A stretch of 64,000 nucleotides of DNA from Synaphobranchus kaupii (lineage: Eukaryota > Chordata > Actinopteri > Anguilliformes > Synaphobranchidae): contig CM056377.1 of the NCBI GenBank assembly GCA_029718625.1, positions 35,419,844-35,483,843 on the forward strand, written 5' to 3'. A model generated the notes under the pieces. That model searched no databases, had not been told where the DNA came from, and saw only the letters and a list, made by a program, of their open reading frames with translations. Shown one piece after another: positions 10,037 to 22,590 of the stretch. Positions within the stretch are counted from its first letter, which is position 1. Each line of letters starts with the position of its first letter. A program made the position numbers and the translations under genes.

Positions 10037-10600
10037 GTGAGCCCCGTTCCGGATTCCACCCTAATCTCGCCGCTCCGTTTCCGAGGTCTGCTGCGGCACG
10101 CGGGTCATCTGTCCTCTGGCTGGCTGTGACAGCCCTGTCCCCTCCCCCAGCTCTCAGCCACGCCCCCCCCCCCCCCCCCCACAGCTCACGTAAAGCAGGG
10201 CTGTCAAACTCCAGTCCTGGAGGGCCGCAGTGTCTGCAGGTTTTTCGCGGTTTCCTTTTTTTTAATCGGCAGCCAATACATACATGTGGCCCTGTAGCCA
10301 ATCAGTGACTAAAATGAATTGCTTAAGCGCTGAAAACACCAAAACACCAACCAAACCAGCAGACACTGCAGCCGTCCAGGAATGGAGTCTCGCATCACAG
10401 GCTTAAAGAAAGCTACTGTAGCAGAGGTGGGCGTGGCTTAAACCCGAGCTACATTAACAGGGCTACTGACTTCCATTTGACGAGTGGTCTTACTATTGCA
10501 CGGTTCGTGCTGGAAGCAGCCAGTGTGGGAGTTGACCGCGTGTCTGCAGTTTATCTCCTTGCCTTGATTTGTGTGACAGAGGAGGGCGGGGTATTACTCA
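10037..10600. other. Start of the 36.4-kb patj intron
   Basis: Contains a poly-C run (about 10163-10180) and a hAT-type MITE (10196-10400). The rest is unique. Confidence 0.7.
10196..10400. mobile_element. hAT-type MITE beginning CAGGGCTGTCAAACTCCAG
   Basis: Starts CAGGGCTGTCAAACTCCAGT followed by CCTGGAGGGCCGCAGTGTCTGCAGG. It contains inverted counterparts near the other end (CAGCAGACACTGCAGCC then CCAGGAATGGAGT). This is a common fish non-autonomous repeat. The right terminus, which should mirror the start, is eroded, so the end coordinate is approximate. Confidence 0.8.
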
Positions 10601-11050
10601 GCAAACAGTGCAACTGCCAGCGACAGGCCTGCCAGCGCTTCTCCTCCTAATCTCTTCTATGGATCCTCCACTCCATGGGCGCAGGGCTGCAGAAAGGGAC
10701 CGCCGTACGCCGTCCCGCGTAATCCAGCCGATCTGGCCCTGCGTCACAATGGGTTTATTTCCTTCATTGCTGTTTGTCTTTGCACTTGCACTGTTGGCTA
10801 GCTGCTCCTGTACCGTGGCTCTGTCCGCAGCAATAGGGAGGGACGAGGCTATCCGTGTTAGTGTACCGACCGTTGTGTGTCTAGCGGCGAGCACGGTATG
10901 GGACAGAGCAGGGGACAGAGCCATTGTCAGAGGGGCTGCTGCTGTGTCCGTCTTCATGGCCTTGTGGTGTTTCTGTTGTCCACTCAGTGAGTTGAGCACT
11001 GAGTGACTGGGCTGGCTCTGGATGCCCCACACACACAGCCACCAACCAAG
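10600..11050. other. Unique intronic sequence
   Basis: Moderately GC-rich. Open frames here on both strands show no splice context or recognisable domain. No gene is called. Confidence 0.6.
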
Positions 11051-11470
11051 CTCCACTGCCCCTCAGGCAATACTACCTAACCACCTCCACTGCCCCTCAG
11101 GCAATACTACCTAACCACCTCCACTGCCCCTCAGGCAATACTACCTAACCACCTCCACTGCCCCACAGGCAATATTACCTAACCACCTCCACTGCCCCAC
11201 GGGCAATACTACCTAACCACCTCCACTGCCCCACAGGCAATACTACCTAACCACCTTCACTGCCCCACAGGAAATACTACCTAACCACCTCCACTGCCCC
11301 ACAGGAAATACTACCTAACCACCTCCACTGCCCCACAGGCAATACTACCTAACCACCTCCACTGCCCCACAGGGAATACTATCTAACCACCTCCACTGCC
11401 CCACAGGCAGTACTACCTAACCGCCTGTACTGCCCCACAGGCAATACTACCTAGCCACCTCCACTGCCCC
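11051..11470. repeat. 34-bp minisatellite, about 12 copies
   Basis: Tandem units of consensus CCACTGCCCCACAGGCAATA then CTACCTAACCACCT. The first copies read CCCCTCAGG and later ones CCCCACAGG, with point variants such as GAAATACT and a diverged last copy. Confidence 0.95.
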
Positions 11471-12780
11471 AATGATTAGTACTTAACAGACCTCATTACT
11501 CCAAACAGGCAGATATAGTGATCACTACTTACCAGTTCCACGTGCAGCCGCAGTGATTACTATGTAATGGGCTTCATTTTGTATGGATGAGATGGGATAG
11601 CATTTCAAGCCGAAGGTAGCATCTCTGTGCAGGGATGCTCAAATCAGGCCTTCAAAGCCAGTATGACTGCTGGTTTTCTTTTGTAACTGACTTATGTCAC
11701 TCACTTGGTATCCCAGGTCTATGTCAGTCCCTGATTAGAGGCGAACACTGAAAACCAGTGCTACTGTGTCTTGGTCAGTGTTAGTGTTTTTATTTTCCAT
11801 TATCCCCCAAGGCTATAACTATTAACTGTAATTTGCATATGTATTTTACTTGTATTAGTTTTTGCAGTTTTATGGCTGTGTGTGTGGTAGTCTCTTATCG
11901 AACACAGATACAGAAATACAGGCGCTTTATCGTGTCCACTCGTAACATTCCTTTTTACTGTTAGTCATCATTCACGAATAGACTGCAATGTGGTCATTTC
12001 TTTTCTCTTTAAAAACCCATCATGCAATCTGATCTAGATTTCATTATTGAACTACCCTGCCTGTCGGTAGGAAAATTTGGCTTATAATAGGGTCTAAGTA
12101 CATTGGCTGTCCTGGGTAATTCCTGTCTGGGGCTTTTGTATTGTAATGCATTTAGCTCTTAGTTATGTGAGGTTTCGGATTAATGGCACCATCTGTCCCT
12201 TGTTTCTGTTTGGTGAAAATGCAGAGAAATGGCTCCCGTAATGGGCAGCTGATAGAGGAGGGAGCGCGGCGCGCTGCGAGCCTGTGATTGTGAAAGGGAT
12301 TGCGGTCTGGGTGTTTATCTTGGATCACAGCATCAGTCAAGCGTATGAATAATAGAGAGGATATCGATGCTGCAGTGCGATGGACCTCGATCGCACCGGA
12401 GGGCTGGCGGCCCGAACGCGCCTCGCATTCTGAGGCGCCGCCGACGTCCCGCCGCTCGCCTCGCGGGACGGAAGCCGGTCCGCAAACCCCCGTCCGGCCC
12501 GTGCCCGTTTATCGCCCCCGAATCACAGCGCGAAGAAGTGAGCGTGTAGAGGTTTCGCGGCGTTCGGGCCGTTTCAGTCACATGTGTTACTGGACCAGTT
12601 GTGTCTGTGCGAGAGATTGCGCTGCTCTATCGCTGACATCGTGCGCTTGCTTTACCGCCATTTGTACAGGGTAGAGCTTTTTGGAAATTACCCAGTTTTT
12701 AGTGGTAGAATAGGACAACAGCGTACAAATTAAAATGGTAGCCTTTATCTTTTTACTTGCCACAGCAGTTCCACAGTTTC
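11471..12780. other. Unique intronic sequence
   Basis: AT-rich to 12180, then a CpG-rich segment at about 12250-12560. No gene, RNA or repeat is recognised. Confidence 0.6.
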
Positions 12781-12905
12781 AACACACACAAATACACACA
12801 CACACACACACACACACGGTCTCACAAACACAGAAACAAACGCACACAGGCTCACAAACACAGAAACGCACACACGCACACACACACACACACATACACG
12901 CTCAG
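12781..12905. repeat. (CA)n with variant repeat
   Basis: CA runs interspersed with a repeated CTCACAAACACAGAAAC motif (about 12821 and 12850). Confidence 0.88.
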
Positions 12906-12971
12906 AAGTACGACGCATGCAAACACCCTCATTTTCTCGCTCTCTCTTTTTTTGCTGTGCTCCAGCTCTGG

Positions 12972-13003
<32 letters not shown>

Positions 13004-13196
13004 GTCAGATTGGCTGTAGCACTGGAAGTGAGCATTGCGGGGGGGAGGGGCAGGGGGGGTGGTGGGGGGGGGGGCAGTTGCTGCGACGCGCCGGGCTCAC
13101 AGCAGCTCGTGTCCAGCGGGAGGAGCCGAGCTCTGCCCCGTGTCGCTCTGTGTGTGCGGTCTGACGGGAGATGAGCTGAGGGGACCCAGTGCAGAG

Positions 13197-13218
13197 ATGG
13201 TTCAAGGGGGATTCCCAG
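13197..13218 (+). other. Possible alternative first coding exon of patj (speculative)
   Basis: An ATG at 13197 opens a 22-nt frame (MVQGGFP plus one base) ending at a consensus donor, CCCAG|GTAGGT. Phase 1 is exactly what the PDZ7 exon at 46484 requires. The preceding 170 bp are GC-rich and CpG-containing. A three-codon upstream ORF (ATGAGCTGA) lies at 13171. This could be an alternative start giving a PDZ7-10 isoform, or chance. Confidence 0.25.
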
Positions 13219-13355
13219 GTAGGTAAGGAAGCAAGCGGACAGGAAACGGGAAGCGTAGCCATCCTCACCCTCCCATCTCCGCTCGCCGCTCCATTCATTA
13301 ATACGCACTGCTACAGGGGATACGCATCGGCCGCGCCAGCCCCATACCTAATAGA

Positions 13356-13357
<2 letters not shown>

Positions 13358-13446
<89 letters not shown>

Positions 13447-13770
13447 GACTGTGTGTGTGTGTGTGTGTGTGTGTGTGAGAGAAAGAGACTGTGTGTGTGT
13501 ATGTGTGTGTGTGTGTGTGTGTGAGAGAAAGAGACTGTGTGTGTGTGTGTGTGTGTGCGTGTGAGTGATGTGAGAGACTGTGTGTATGTGTTTGTGAGAG
13601 AGAGAGAGACTGTGTGTTTATCTGTGTTTGTGAGAGAGAGAGAGAGAGAGAGAGAGTGTGTGTGTGTCTGCATGTGATGTGTGCGTGTGTGTGTGTTTGT
13701 GAGAGAGAGACTGTGTGTATGTGAGAGAGAGAGAGAAAGAGAGAGGGAGAGACTGTGTTTGTGAGACTAC

Positions 13771-13819
<49 letters not shown>

Positions 13820-14010
13820 ACTGTGTTTGTACGAGAGAGAGTATGCGTGTCTGTGTGTGTGTGCGTTTGTGAGAATGTGTGTGTGTATATGTGACTGTGT
13901 TGGTGTGTTTGTGACTGTGTGTGTGTTTGTGAGAATGTGTGTGACTGCGTGTGCGTTTGTGAGAGAGTGTGTGTGTGTGTGTGTGTGCGCGTGCGTGTGT
14001 GTCTGTGTGT
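13358..14010. repeat. Large compound (GT)n/(GA)n satellite
   Basis: A nearly pure GT run at 13358-13442 is followed by alternating GT and GAGAGA blocks with recurring GAGAGACTGTGTGTG junctions to about 14010. Confidence 0.94.
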
Positions 14011-17000
14011 ACATGCGCACTGTAGGGCCACAGAGTTCTCAGTTCTACAGCTGAGAGCAGTCTTCCTTTTTTCGCTCCCTTTCTTTTATCTCTCCCAGTT
14101 CGCTCCCAGACTGCATCACATTTTATCTGAAACTTTTTTCCCTCCTGTTCTGTGTCAACTTCTGGTTCATCTCTGCTGGCTCTCCAAACTAGCAGCAGGA
14201 GTAAAACTGGATGTTTGCGAATGCACGGGCTGGCCAGGTCTTTACACGCGATTTCATCATCAGAAAACCAAGATCTTTTTTTAATTAGTGAGATGCGATT
14301 GATAGTTATGGAGTAGAGGGGGCAGGTATTCTTAGAGTTCCTGTTGCACAGTGATTACGATGACAGCTGTGCGGTGTGGAGGCAGACGTGTCCGCGAAGA
14401 CTGGATCAGGGGACAGGGAGGGTGTCGGGAATCAAATTGGGCTCCTGCCGAGTTGCAGATGACTACACTACAATCAGTGTCAAATCCCATCTTCTCATTC
14501 AAATGCTCTCAGTTCCATAATTCCACCTTCTACAACAAGATATATTCTAAAGACGCTTATTCCTTTCAGGCCAGAGTTATGCGATTTGCCTTTAACCTTC
14601 GCTACAGTGGTTGCCACACAAGCATTATATTTTTTATTGGTTATAAAATGTATGTTGTCAACTGAGCTTTCCTCAATGCCGAGTAATTGTTAGGTTAACT
14701 CTTGGGACCAGCTTTGTGAGGACCGCATTTCTCGTACATTGACTTTACAGTTTCAGTTCAGCTGAGTTCTCTTTATTCAGTATTCATGAAAAATTGAATC
14801 TGCTTTAAGTTTTTTATGACATAATGTCTTTGCTGCTCAGGTGTGTTTGTTCTAGTATTAAGGTGAATGAAAGTCGTCTATTGTCACGTTTTTGTTAGTA
14901 TCTGGTCTTCAGACAAATTTGGTTCGGCTTTTTCAATGGTACTTAATTTGTCCAATTGCTCTTGGCGCCATTGAACAGCAAATAACAATTTTAATAAAGA
15001 TGGATGCTTGTCTGTGTTACCGGTTTGCGAGGATGAAATTGATAGAAACAACTTGCAGCAATGCCTTGACTTGAATCCTTCTGCTAGAGCCAACTTATTT
15101 CAGGGCTGTTGCGGGGTGATAATGCGTTTGAGCAGCGAAGCGCCCCAGGGTGCAGTTTGCATTTCCACAGCGCTAATGCGAATTGCAGCTGGCAGCCATG
15201 CAAGGTGGTGCATCATCGGCTGTAGCCTTGCCCAAGGAGTCCGGGTTTCCGTCAGCACGGTTTTTCCCGCCTCATCGCGCGAGAGCTACTCGTTTGACTG
15301 CGCAGCTCAGCTGCTGTCTATAAAAAATATGTTCAAGTAAAATACCAAGCAAATACGTATAGCACCAGCAACGCATACCTATAGCAGTGACCTAACAGGG
15401 AGTTCATATCTAATGATGTTGAATAAAAATCAGTATTCAATTCTCGCCTCAGTCAAACAGAATTGATTAAGAGCGCAGCGGGAAGGTTTGTATTATACTG
15501 AAAAAAGTCTCAGTGCTATTTGTGATAAATGACATGCTGAGGCTGGCTGGCTGGCTGGTTTGTTTGTGTGTATAATCTCACTCATTTGATGAAAATATAA
15601 GTAATATCATATATATAATTTCCCCAGGACAGCGGTATTATTATCAAATGGATCTATATATCAGAAACTTGGTGGCTGCCTTGGCATATTATTGCAAGAC
15701 TATTTGCATTAAGGTGTGGAATGAAAATGGGTATCTTTTGTTTTGTTTGTTTGTTTTTTTCAAAGTTATTTGAAGTGTTCTGAACTCAATCTCATAGATT
15801 TGACCTTTGTCGTTCAGACTTGAATAGAGCATTGACAGTGTTTCCTTACTCCTTGCTTTACCATTTCCCTTGCACACTCACAAGCAGGCCCTGCGTACTA
15901 AAACAACTCTTATTAGTGCCAGGTTCTGGTGCTGGTGTGTGGCGGCATTCTCGGAGGTGGGCGGTGGTGGCAGCTGAGCTCTCTTCTGGTTGGTGGAAGG
16001 ATGTGGTGACAAAGGTGGGGGGCGGGCTAGACCAAATCCGGGAGAGGGACTTGCTGAAGGAGCCGCATTGCTCACGTCAGCGGCAAGACACTGTCTAACC
16101 TGCCGGGTTGGGTCTTAAGAGCGTTCCTCTGGTATTGCAATTCTGAAGGCTCGACTGTTTATACCGTGAATTATGCTTTTGTGTCAAACAAATAATGTGT
16201 TTGTAAAAGTGTTGTGCAAGGTTTTCAGGTTATTATGTAAAGAAATATCATTTTCCGCGGCACAAAGGGGCCTTTTGCAAACTCGGCAGTTTTGCCAGTT
16301 ATTGCATTGCTTAAAGTATTCTCTTTATTTGAAAATTCGCCTGTTTCTCAATATTTCACATCACAACACCTGAAAGCACTTCCTGTCCTGCCCTGTAAAG
16401 TTAAAGGTCCTTTAATTCATGCTGGAAGCATTGCCAATAACGTATCACTTCAGGCTGCTCATTGGCTCATCCTGTTAAGGCACTGTTCCAGTGCATGGAA
16501 GGGCTCTGGCATGGAATTGTGCCGATTGTGACCGGCAGGATATTTGGCACTAGCAGCGCCGTTTGTTGGCCGGGGGTGACATCGTCTCATCGTGCGCCAG
16601 CGCCCCCCACTCGTCGATTCGCCACTCTCGGTTTGCCCGTTGAGCTGCACATGAAATGTCTTCCTCCGACTCACGTCTGTGTGAGCCTGACTTGTCAACC
16701 GTGGTGTGAAAAAAACCCTGGCGTATCGACAAGGGTGGTTGTGATGCGTGTTGCTGCATGAAGCGTGATTGGGTATTCCAAATTGGAAGCAGAGAAAAAT
16801 GTCACCTCCTCCACATTTTATTTTGTGCCTCGATCCAAATTTTCAGTGATGGTCTTTTCACCGATCTCCCTCTCAGTTTCACACTAACTGCCGTATAATA
16901 TGCTAACCGCTGTCCGTGATTGTTTTCGGAAGCCAAATTCCCAAACGGAAGCCATTTCATGAATGGGTCTGTCATAGCAGAAACCGCTGAAATAAACCAA

Positions 17001-17060
17001 GCAATTTCACCACTCACACTGTGCTAAACGTGACTCAATTCTAGCCAAATAAACCCGTTA
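14011..17060. other. Unique intronic sequence
   Basis: No gene or recognisable transposon. The block 15400-15560 and scattered TAATTG/ATTGATTA motifs look like unique non-repeat DNA. (GGCT)n is short at 15541-15556. Open frames at 16460-16760 overlap on both strands without splice or domain support. Confidence 0.55.
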
Positions 17061-17063
17061 GAA

Positions 17064-17255
17064 CCTGGGTTTTCAACAGGGGGTCCGTGAAGCTACCGTA
17101 GGGGGTCCGTGATCTCACACTCAACCCCCGGCTTCTTAATCTTTATAAAAAAACTTTTTTCAAATTCAGCCCTTTTTAAACTTATGGTGGGGGTCCCCGG
17201 GATGCCTTTGAGCCTGGGTTGGGGTCCCTGGATGAAAACCGGTTGAAAACCCCTG
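17064..17255. mobile_element. MITE with GGGTTTTCAAC inverted termini
   Basis: The left end CTGGGTTTTCAAC and the right end GGTTGAAAACCCCTG are inverted repeats. The interior repeats GGGGGTCCGTGA twice. It resembles hAT-type MITEs of fish that begin CAGGGGTTTTCAACC. No clear target duplication is found. Confidence 0.7.
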
Positions 17256-18010
17256 CATCAGAGCACGGCCACATCAGGCTTCTATGGCTAAACAGAGGCG
17301 GTAAATCAGCGGGGTTTAAAAATTCAGTAGATGCCTCAGTGTGGAGGAGAATGGCTTCGGTCAAGGGCGGTGAAACGTTTTAATCCATTCAACAAAGATA
17401 ACCGCGCATCAGATTGGAAATCTCGTATCCACCTCGTTTTTAATTGGAATTTGACCTCATTTTCCACCAGGGAATAGAAAGGGAGTGCTTTCTTAACAGC
17501 TTTTTCTTAGCTTTTTTACATTATGAAGCAATTTCTCAGGATGTTCTCTTCTTCCTGAATAATGCTGTTTACTTGCATAACCATATTAGAAAATACATTT
17601 CGCATTCACAAAAACACATTTAAGTCAACTCCCATTTTTTATATTGTTGCAACTTTTAATACTTTATAGACGCAATTTCTGTAATATTGCATAGCCTGTC
17701 AGAGCTGACCTACCCACCTCTCATTCATTGCATATTACAAGATGTTAAGTGACTGAATTTTCTAGAACTAGCTGCATGTTTCAGCTTGGTAGATGCCCGC
17801 TGCTTCAAACAAGGGGAATTTTAGAAACTACCTTCACAATTCAATTTTCTAAATGTCCAAATCCTCGAACATGTCACTATCACTATCTCATTTTATTTGC
17901 TTCTTGACTAGCCATATGATAGCTTTAAAATTGGTGTAAATTACACTGACATTTTTTTAATGGGCCGCTCCCAGCGAAATGGCTTTCTGTGATATCACAG
18001 AAGCAAAAGT
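17256..18010. other. AT-rich unique intronic sequence
   Basis: No gene, RNA or repeat recognised. Confidence 0.6.
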
Positions 18011-18014
18011 TGCC

Positions 18015-18536
18015 AGTCTAACCTCCCAGTCCCTGGGAGACCAGATGGGATTGCATTTGTTAAGTCCCTTCTCTAACCAAGGATTAACATGCATATGCCT
18101 GTCTTAGTGTTGATGGGCCAGTAAGGGGCAATCTTCCCTCTGGTCAAATAAATCCCAATGTCCCAATGCGATGATGGGGACACTGTAGGAGATGTTGTCT
18201 TTCAGGTGAGATGTTAAACCGAGGTCCTGACTCACTGGTCATTGAAAGATCCCATGACACATATCGCAAAGACTAGGGGTTTCCTGGCTAAATTCCCAAC
18301 CTGGCTCTTTCAATTCAGCCACCTAATCATCCTCCAGTTTAATTGGCTAAAAATGGTTCTCTCCCTCTCCACCTCAGCTGACGTGTGGTGAGTATTCTGG
18401 TACAAAATGGCTGCCGTTGCATCACCCAGGTGGGATGCTACACATTGGTGGTGTTTGTGGCGAGTTTCCCCCTCATCATTGTAAAGCGCTCTGAGTGTGA
18501 GAAAGGTGCTATATAAATGCAAGGCATAATTATTAT
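18015..18536 (+). mobile_element. SINE/LINE2-tailed dispersed repeat
   Basis: The 3' end reads TGTAAAGCGCTCTGAGTGTG, then AAAGGTGCTATATAAATGCA and an ATTATT-type tail. This is the conserved 3' tail shared by fish L2 LINEs and the SINEs that use them. The body includes GTGAGATGTTAAACCGAGGTC and GGTGGGATGCTACACATTGG, which I recall as a widespread fish repeat. No reverse transcriptase frame is present, so this is a SINE or a truncated 3' end. Confidence 0.75.
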
Positions 18537-18539
18537 GTT

Positions 18540-19540
18540 GGGTTGTGTCCCAATGTGGAGTCTACCTCACAACTTATCCATCTGTAGCCATTTTGACCAC
18601 AGTTGGAAAAGGTGCTCCTGTTCTCTCTTCCAGATTCTACTTTACACGTTGCCCACTGCCATAGACACCCCTCCCTCTCCCTGTTCCTCATCATCATGTC
18701 ATTTTCCCTCACCTATTTACACCAGCTGTACTTTAAAATTGTAGTACTGGCAACTTTGCTTTTAAAGGCCCTTTATTCATATTTGAATAAAATAATAATA
18801 AAGAAGGCTGTTGAATCTATACAGCTAACCAGAGAGAGATACTGTATGCTAGAGATGTTTCCATGACAGCAAATACAATTTCTGTCCAACTATTAGACCT
18901 GTATTATGCCAGTCTTGAATTTTCCACTGGTTTGTTCAGAGCTTTTATGACTGAGGGAGTCTTTCCTAGAGTCCCCTGCTGTTCCGAATGTCAGGCTCTG
19001 TGTCTGCATACGTTCATTCCTCTGATGAGAACAATGGGCAGTACTCGGAGCGCGATGAGCGCCATGGAGAAACAGATGCTTTTCTCCCCGGTTGAAGCCG
19101 TTCTTCACGGGGTAATGCGTGCCCTCTAACCTGTGATTTCTGCTCACTAGACTTGACTCAAGGGCCTCTGCTGAGCGTTACAACAGCACTTCACAATCAA
19201 AGTTGCTAAAAGGCATATCATTTTTAGCCTGAGCGAGTGCAGTGTCTTCACCAGCCGGACGTGAGCGCGTCTGCCCTTGCCGGTACCTGGCTGTGTTCAC
19301 GGTGAAAGCAGAAACTCGTCGGAAGAGCACCGGCCACCTGACGGTCTTCAGTCTGACTTTCTCACGGTCCTCCTGTGGGGATTTTCCCCGCTTCTGCACC
19401 GTGTGATTATATTTTTTAATGATTACATTTTTCAGTACCACATGGCCGACATACACGGCTTATATATTTTTTAACGTGCAAACAGTTCTATTCAGCTGGA
19501 TTTTTTTTTTTTTTTACCGAAGCGATTCATTTTACGTATC
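18540..19540. other. Unique intronic sequence
   Basis: Nothing recognised apart from short AT-rich stretches (about 18780-18805) and a T run at 19501-19515. Confidence 0.55.
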
Positions 19541-19544
19541 TCGT

Positions 19545-19640
19545 TCAAGGGTACAACAGCTGTGCCCCCACTCTTGAGTTTCAGGCCCAGATCCCTAACC
19601 GTTATACTGGAATGCTGATGTGCAGTGCCGCAGGATGTAG
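19545..19640. repeat. Dispersed repeat fragment sharing a motif with 59440-59550
   Basis: Contains CAAGGGTACAACAGC and CCCTAACCGTTATACT, the same core as CAAGGGTACAATGGC and CCCTAACCATTATACT at 59455-59537. Both are fragments of one interspersed family, in the same orientation. Confidence 0.65.
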
Positions 19641-19692
19641 TGTGCTGCTAATGGCTAGTGCCGGTCAGATGCTGAGGGCTGTTCATTTCAGC

Positions 19693-19754
19693 TAGTGCCC
19701 TGTGTGTGTGTTTGTGCGTGTGAGTGCCCTTCTGCTCCTCAGCACAGTGTGCGT

Positions 19755-19811
<57 letters not shown>

Positions 19812-20556
19812 CGCTCTTCTGCTCCTCAGCACAGCCTGTGTGTTTGTGTGTGAGAGCTCTTCTGCTCCTCAGCACAGTGTGCGTGTGCGCGTGTGTGTGT
19901 GTGTGTGTGTGTGGACGCTCTTCTGCTCCTCAGCACAGCCTGTGTGTTTGCGTGTGAGAGCTCTTCTGCTTCTCAGCACAGCCTGTGTGTTTGTGTGTGA
20001 GAGCTCTTCTGCTCCTCGGCACAGCCTGTGTGTTTCCGTGTGTTTGTGTGTGTGAGCTCTTCTGCTTCTCAGCACAGCCTGTGTGCTTGTGTGTGTTTGT
20101 GTGTGAGCGCTCTTCTGCTCCTCAGCACAGCCTGTGTGTTTGTGTGTGTTTGTGTGTGAGCGCTCTTCTGCTCCTCAGCACAGCCTGTGTGTTTGTGTGT
20201 GTGAGAGCTCTTCTGCTCCTCAGCACAGCCTGTGTGTTTCCGTGTGTTTGTGTGTGTGAGCTCTTCTGCTTCTCAGCACAGCCTGTGTGCTTGTGTGTGT
20301 TTGTGTGTGTGAGAGCTCTTCTGCTCCTCAGCACAGCCTGTGTGTTTGTGTGTGTGAGAGCTCTTCTGCTCCTCAGCACAGCCTGTGTGTTTCCGTGTGT
20401 TTGTGTGTGTGAGCTCTTCTGCTTCTCAGCACAGCCTGTGTGCTTGTGTGTGTTTGTGTGTGTGAGAGCTCTTCTGCTCCTCAGCACAGCCTGTGTGTTT
20501 GCATGTGTTTGTGTGTGTGAGAGCTCTTCTGTTCCTCAGCACACCCTGTGTGTGAC
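19693..20556. repeat. Minisatellite of GT runs and GAGCTCTTCTGCTCCTCAGC units
   Basis: More than 15 copies of a unit with a constant part, CTCTTCTGCTCCTCAGCACA then GCCTGTGTG, and a variable GT part. From about 20010 a higher-order unit of about 180 bp recurs, with CCGTGTGTTTGTGTGTGTGAG and CTTGTGTGTGTTTG variants in fixed order. Confidence 0.93.
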
Positions 20557-20579
20557 CTTGACGTCCATGGGCTTTTGAA

Positions 20580-22440
20580 AAGCATTTTGAAACAGCGGAA
20601 GTGCTGCCATGTTTTACAGAAATTGGAGCCAGAGGCTGCAGAGTAGGGAGCAGGAGGTCCCTTATATGGTCATCAAGTCTGGGCTGGGTCCAGTTCGGCC
20701 ACTAAATGCGTGAGGTACTAGTGATATGCAGTAACTAGGAACTGTCCCGGATTGGTCCACAAAATATTAAAATATTGTCCAAACGACACAAGAACTTGAA
20801 TTGGCACATGGGGAGACATTAGACGAAGAAAAAGCAGCTATTGTTTTTTGCTGCATTTGGTACCATTCACTTGCATTGAAAAACAGGCCTGAAGGACCTA
20901 TACTGGAGCCAACCGCACTGGCACCAGAGAGCAAGGCTCTCAACAAGACCGGGAAGTGAGCTACAACAGCAAAGCCCGGTTTTGACCCCTTGCCTCAGAC
21001 ACAGGCAGCCCATGACTGCAGACAAATTGACCTCTTCTGTAAATAGTCCATCTCCTCTACTTTTTCTTCAGGGCGTGATGCATCGCAGTGACGAGTTGGC
21101 GCCGAGTTGTTTTGAATCGTTCTCCTGCTCATTCTTAATTAACGACGGTAATGAGGCCAGGCCGTGCTGCTCAGTGGAAAAACTGTCGGCAGTTGATTTT
21201 ATTGTCATCGTTAGCCATTTAATTTTTCTCCAAAGATGTGGAACAAAACTTCATCGCCTCAAAACTGCAAAGACTTTCTTCTCTACTTTGTGACACTTTC
21301 CATTGCCCCCCCCCCCCCTTACACGGACGCGAGAGAACATAGTTTAATATCTTTTTCTATGATTTGTTGAGGCAGTGTGGTGCAAAGTACTGTTCTGCCC
21401 CATGTTGAATTGCATCATTTATTTCAGCAGCTCTGATCTCATGACAGCTCCCATTTTTATATTCAAAACCAAATTACTGGGCTCGGCAATTTAACATCAG
21501 GGATGGTTCTTGGTACACTGAATGAATAGAGTTCAGTCCGTTACACAACATAGCACGCAGTCAATTTTCATAGTGGCAGTTTATATCAAGCTGTGCATAA
21601 TGAATTGTGAAATTAGTGAAATAAGCTACAATTAGCATTTGTGGTAAGAGTAATAACAAAAACCACATATCCCAATGGTCTTTTGGAGGCTCCTTTTTTA
21701 AGGTAGTCACAAAAAGGCAGCACCTGGAAATAACCTCTGTGTCTTTCTCTTTGCAGGATATAATGGCTGACTGTTGTATTGCGGTGGGGGCAAGTGTTAC
21801 TGGCCTGAGCTTCGCTCCAGTGTTATCGATAGCCCAACACCACAAACATATGAATTATTGAGGAGTTGAATCTAGCCGTCATTTTACCTCAAGCACCGCT
21901 GGAGCTTTCCTTTTCACTGCTGCCGTTTTCCTCTCTCTCTTTCCGATGGGAAGCAGGGCTAACCTGGGCTTCTACTGGGCATTCGGGCTCCACTCTGGGT
22001 TTTTTTAATTAGCGACTAACATTATTTACATTCCTAGCGCTGGGTCTGGGGTCGCGTGGTGTCAGGCAGCCACAGGTGAGCAGCTGCCTTGAATCCGCAG
22101 AGCACACATTTTCGAGGGCTTACTGGCCTTTTTCCTCCATCTTGGAGCGCTGACAGTGTTACAGCGCGCGTCGCCCTAGCCTCTGCCCTGAGCTTCGGCG
22201 ACGTGTCGGTTAAGGCGGTGCCAAACAGCTGCCCGCGAGTTTGTTTACTTCATCAGCGTCTCGCGGTCCCCTTAAAAGCCTTGGACCGGAATGTGAAACG
22301 CGGCGGCTGTTGCCGCAGAGGGCCAAATCGGTTTACTCACGAGGCGGCACGTGTTCAGGGACAGTCCAGGAGCGCTCATCTGTGGCCCGGGGGTTCTCCC
22401 GTCTGTGTGTCCGCGCCCGTCGAATCGTTCTGCCTGCCGC
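20580..22440. other. Intronic sequence with a possible dispersed repeat at about 20690-20960
   Basis: The block near 20860 contains TACCATTCACTTGCATTGAAAA, whose complement recurs near 40731. The rest is unique, with a poly-C run at about 21307-21318 and GC-rich sequence from 22150. No gene is seen. Confidence 0.5.
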
Positions 22441-22590
22441 CGCGTTCTGGGAACGTTAGGCCTGTCGAACTGGGAACGTTAGGCCTGTCGCCATGTTCTG
22501 GGAACGTTAGGCCTGTCGCACTGGGAACGTTAGGCCTGTCGCCATGTTCTGGGAACGTTAGGCCTGTCGCACTGGGAACGTTGGGCTTCA
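22441..22590. repeat. GGGAACGTTAGGCCTGTCG minisatellite
   Basis: Six copies of GGGAACGTTAGGCCTGTCG (the last changed to GGGAACGTTGGGC). They are separated alternately by CCATGTTCT and a short AACT or CACT, which makes a two-part higher-order unit of about 51 bp. Confidence 0.93.

Noticed and set aside
9915..10301. Reverse-strand frame of poly-Ser opposite the Glu tract
   Set aside because: Antisense shadow of the (GAG)n coding run of the 9868-10036 exon.
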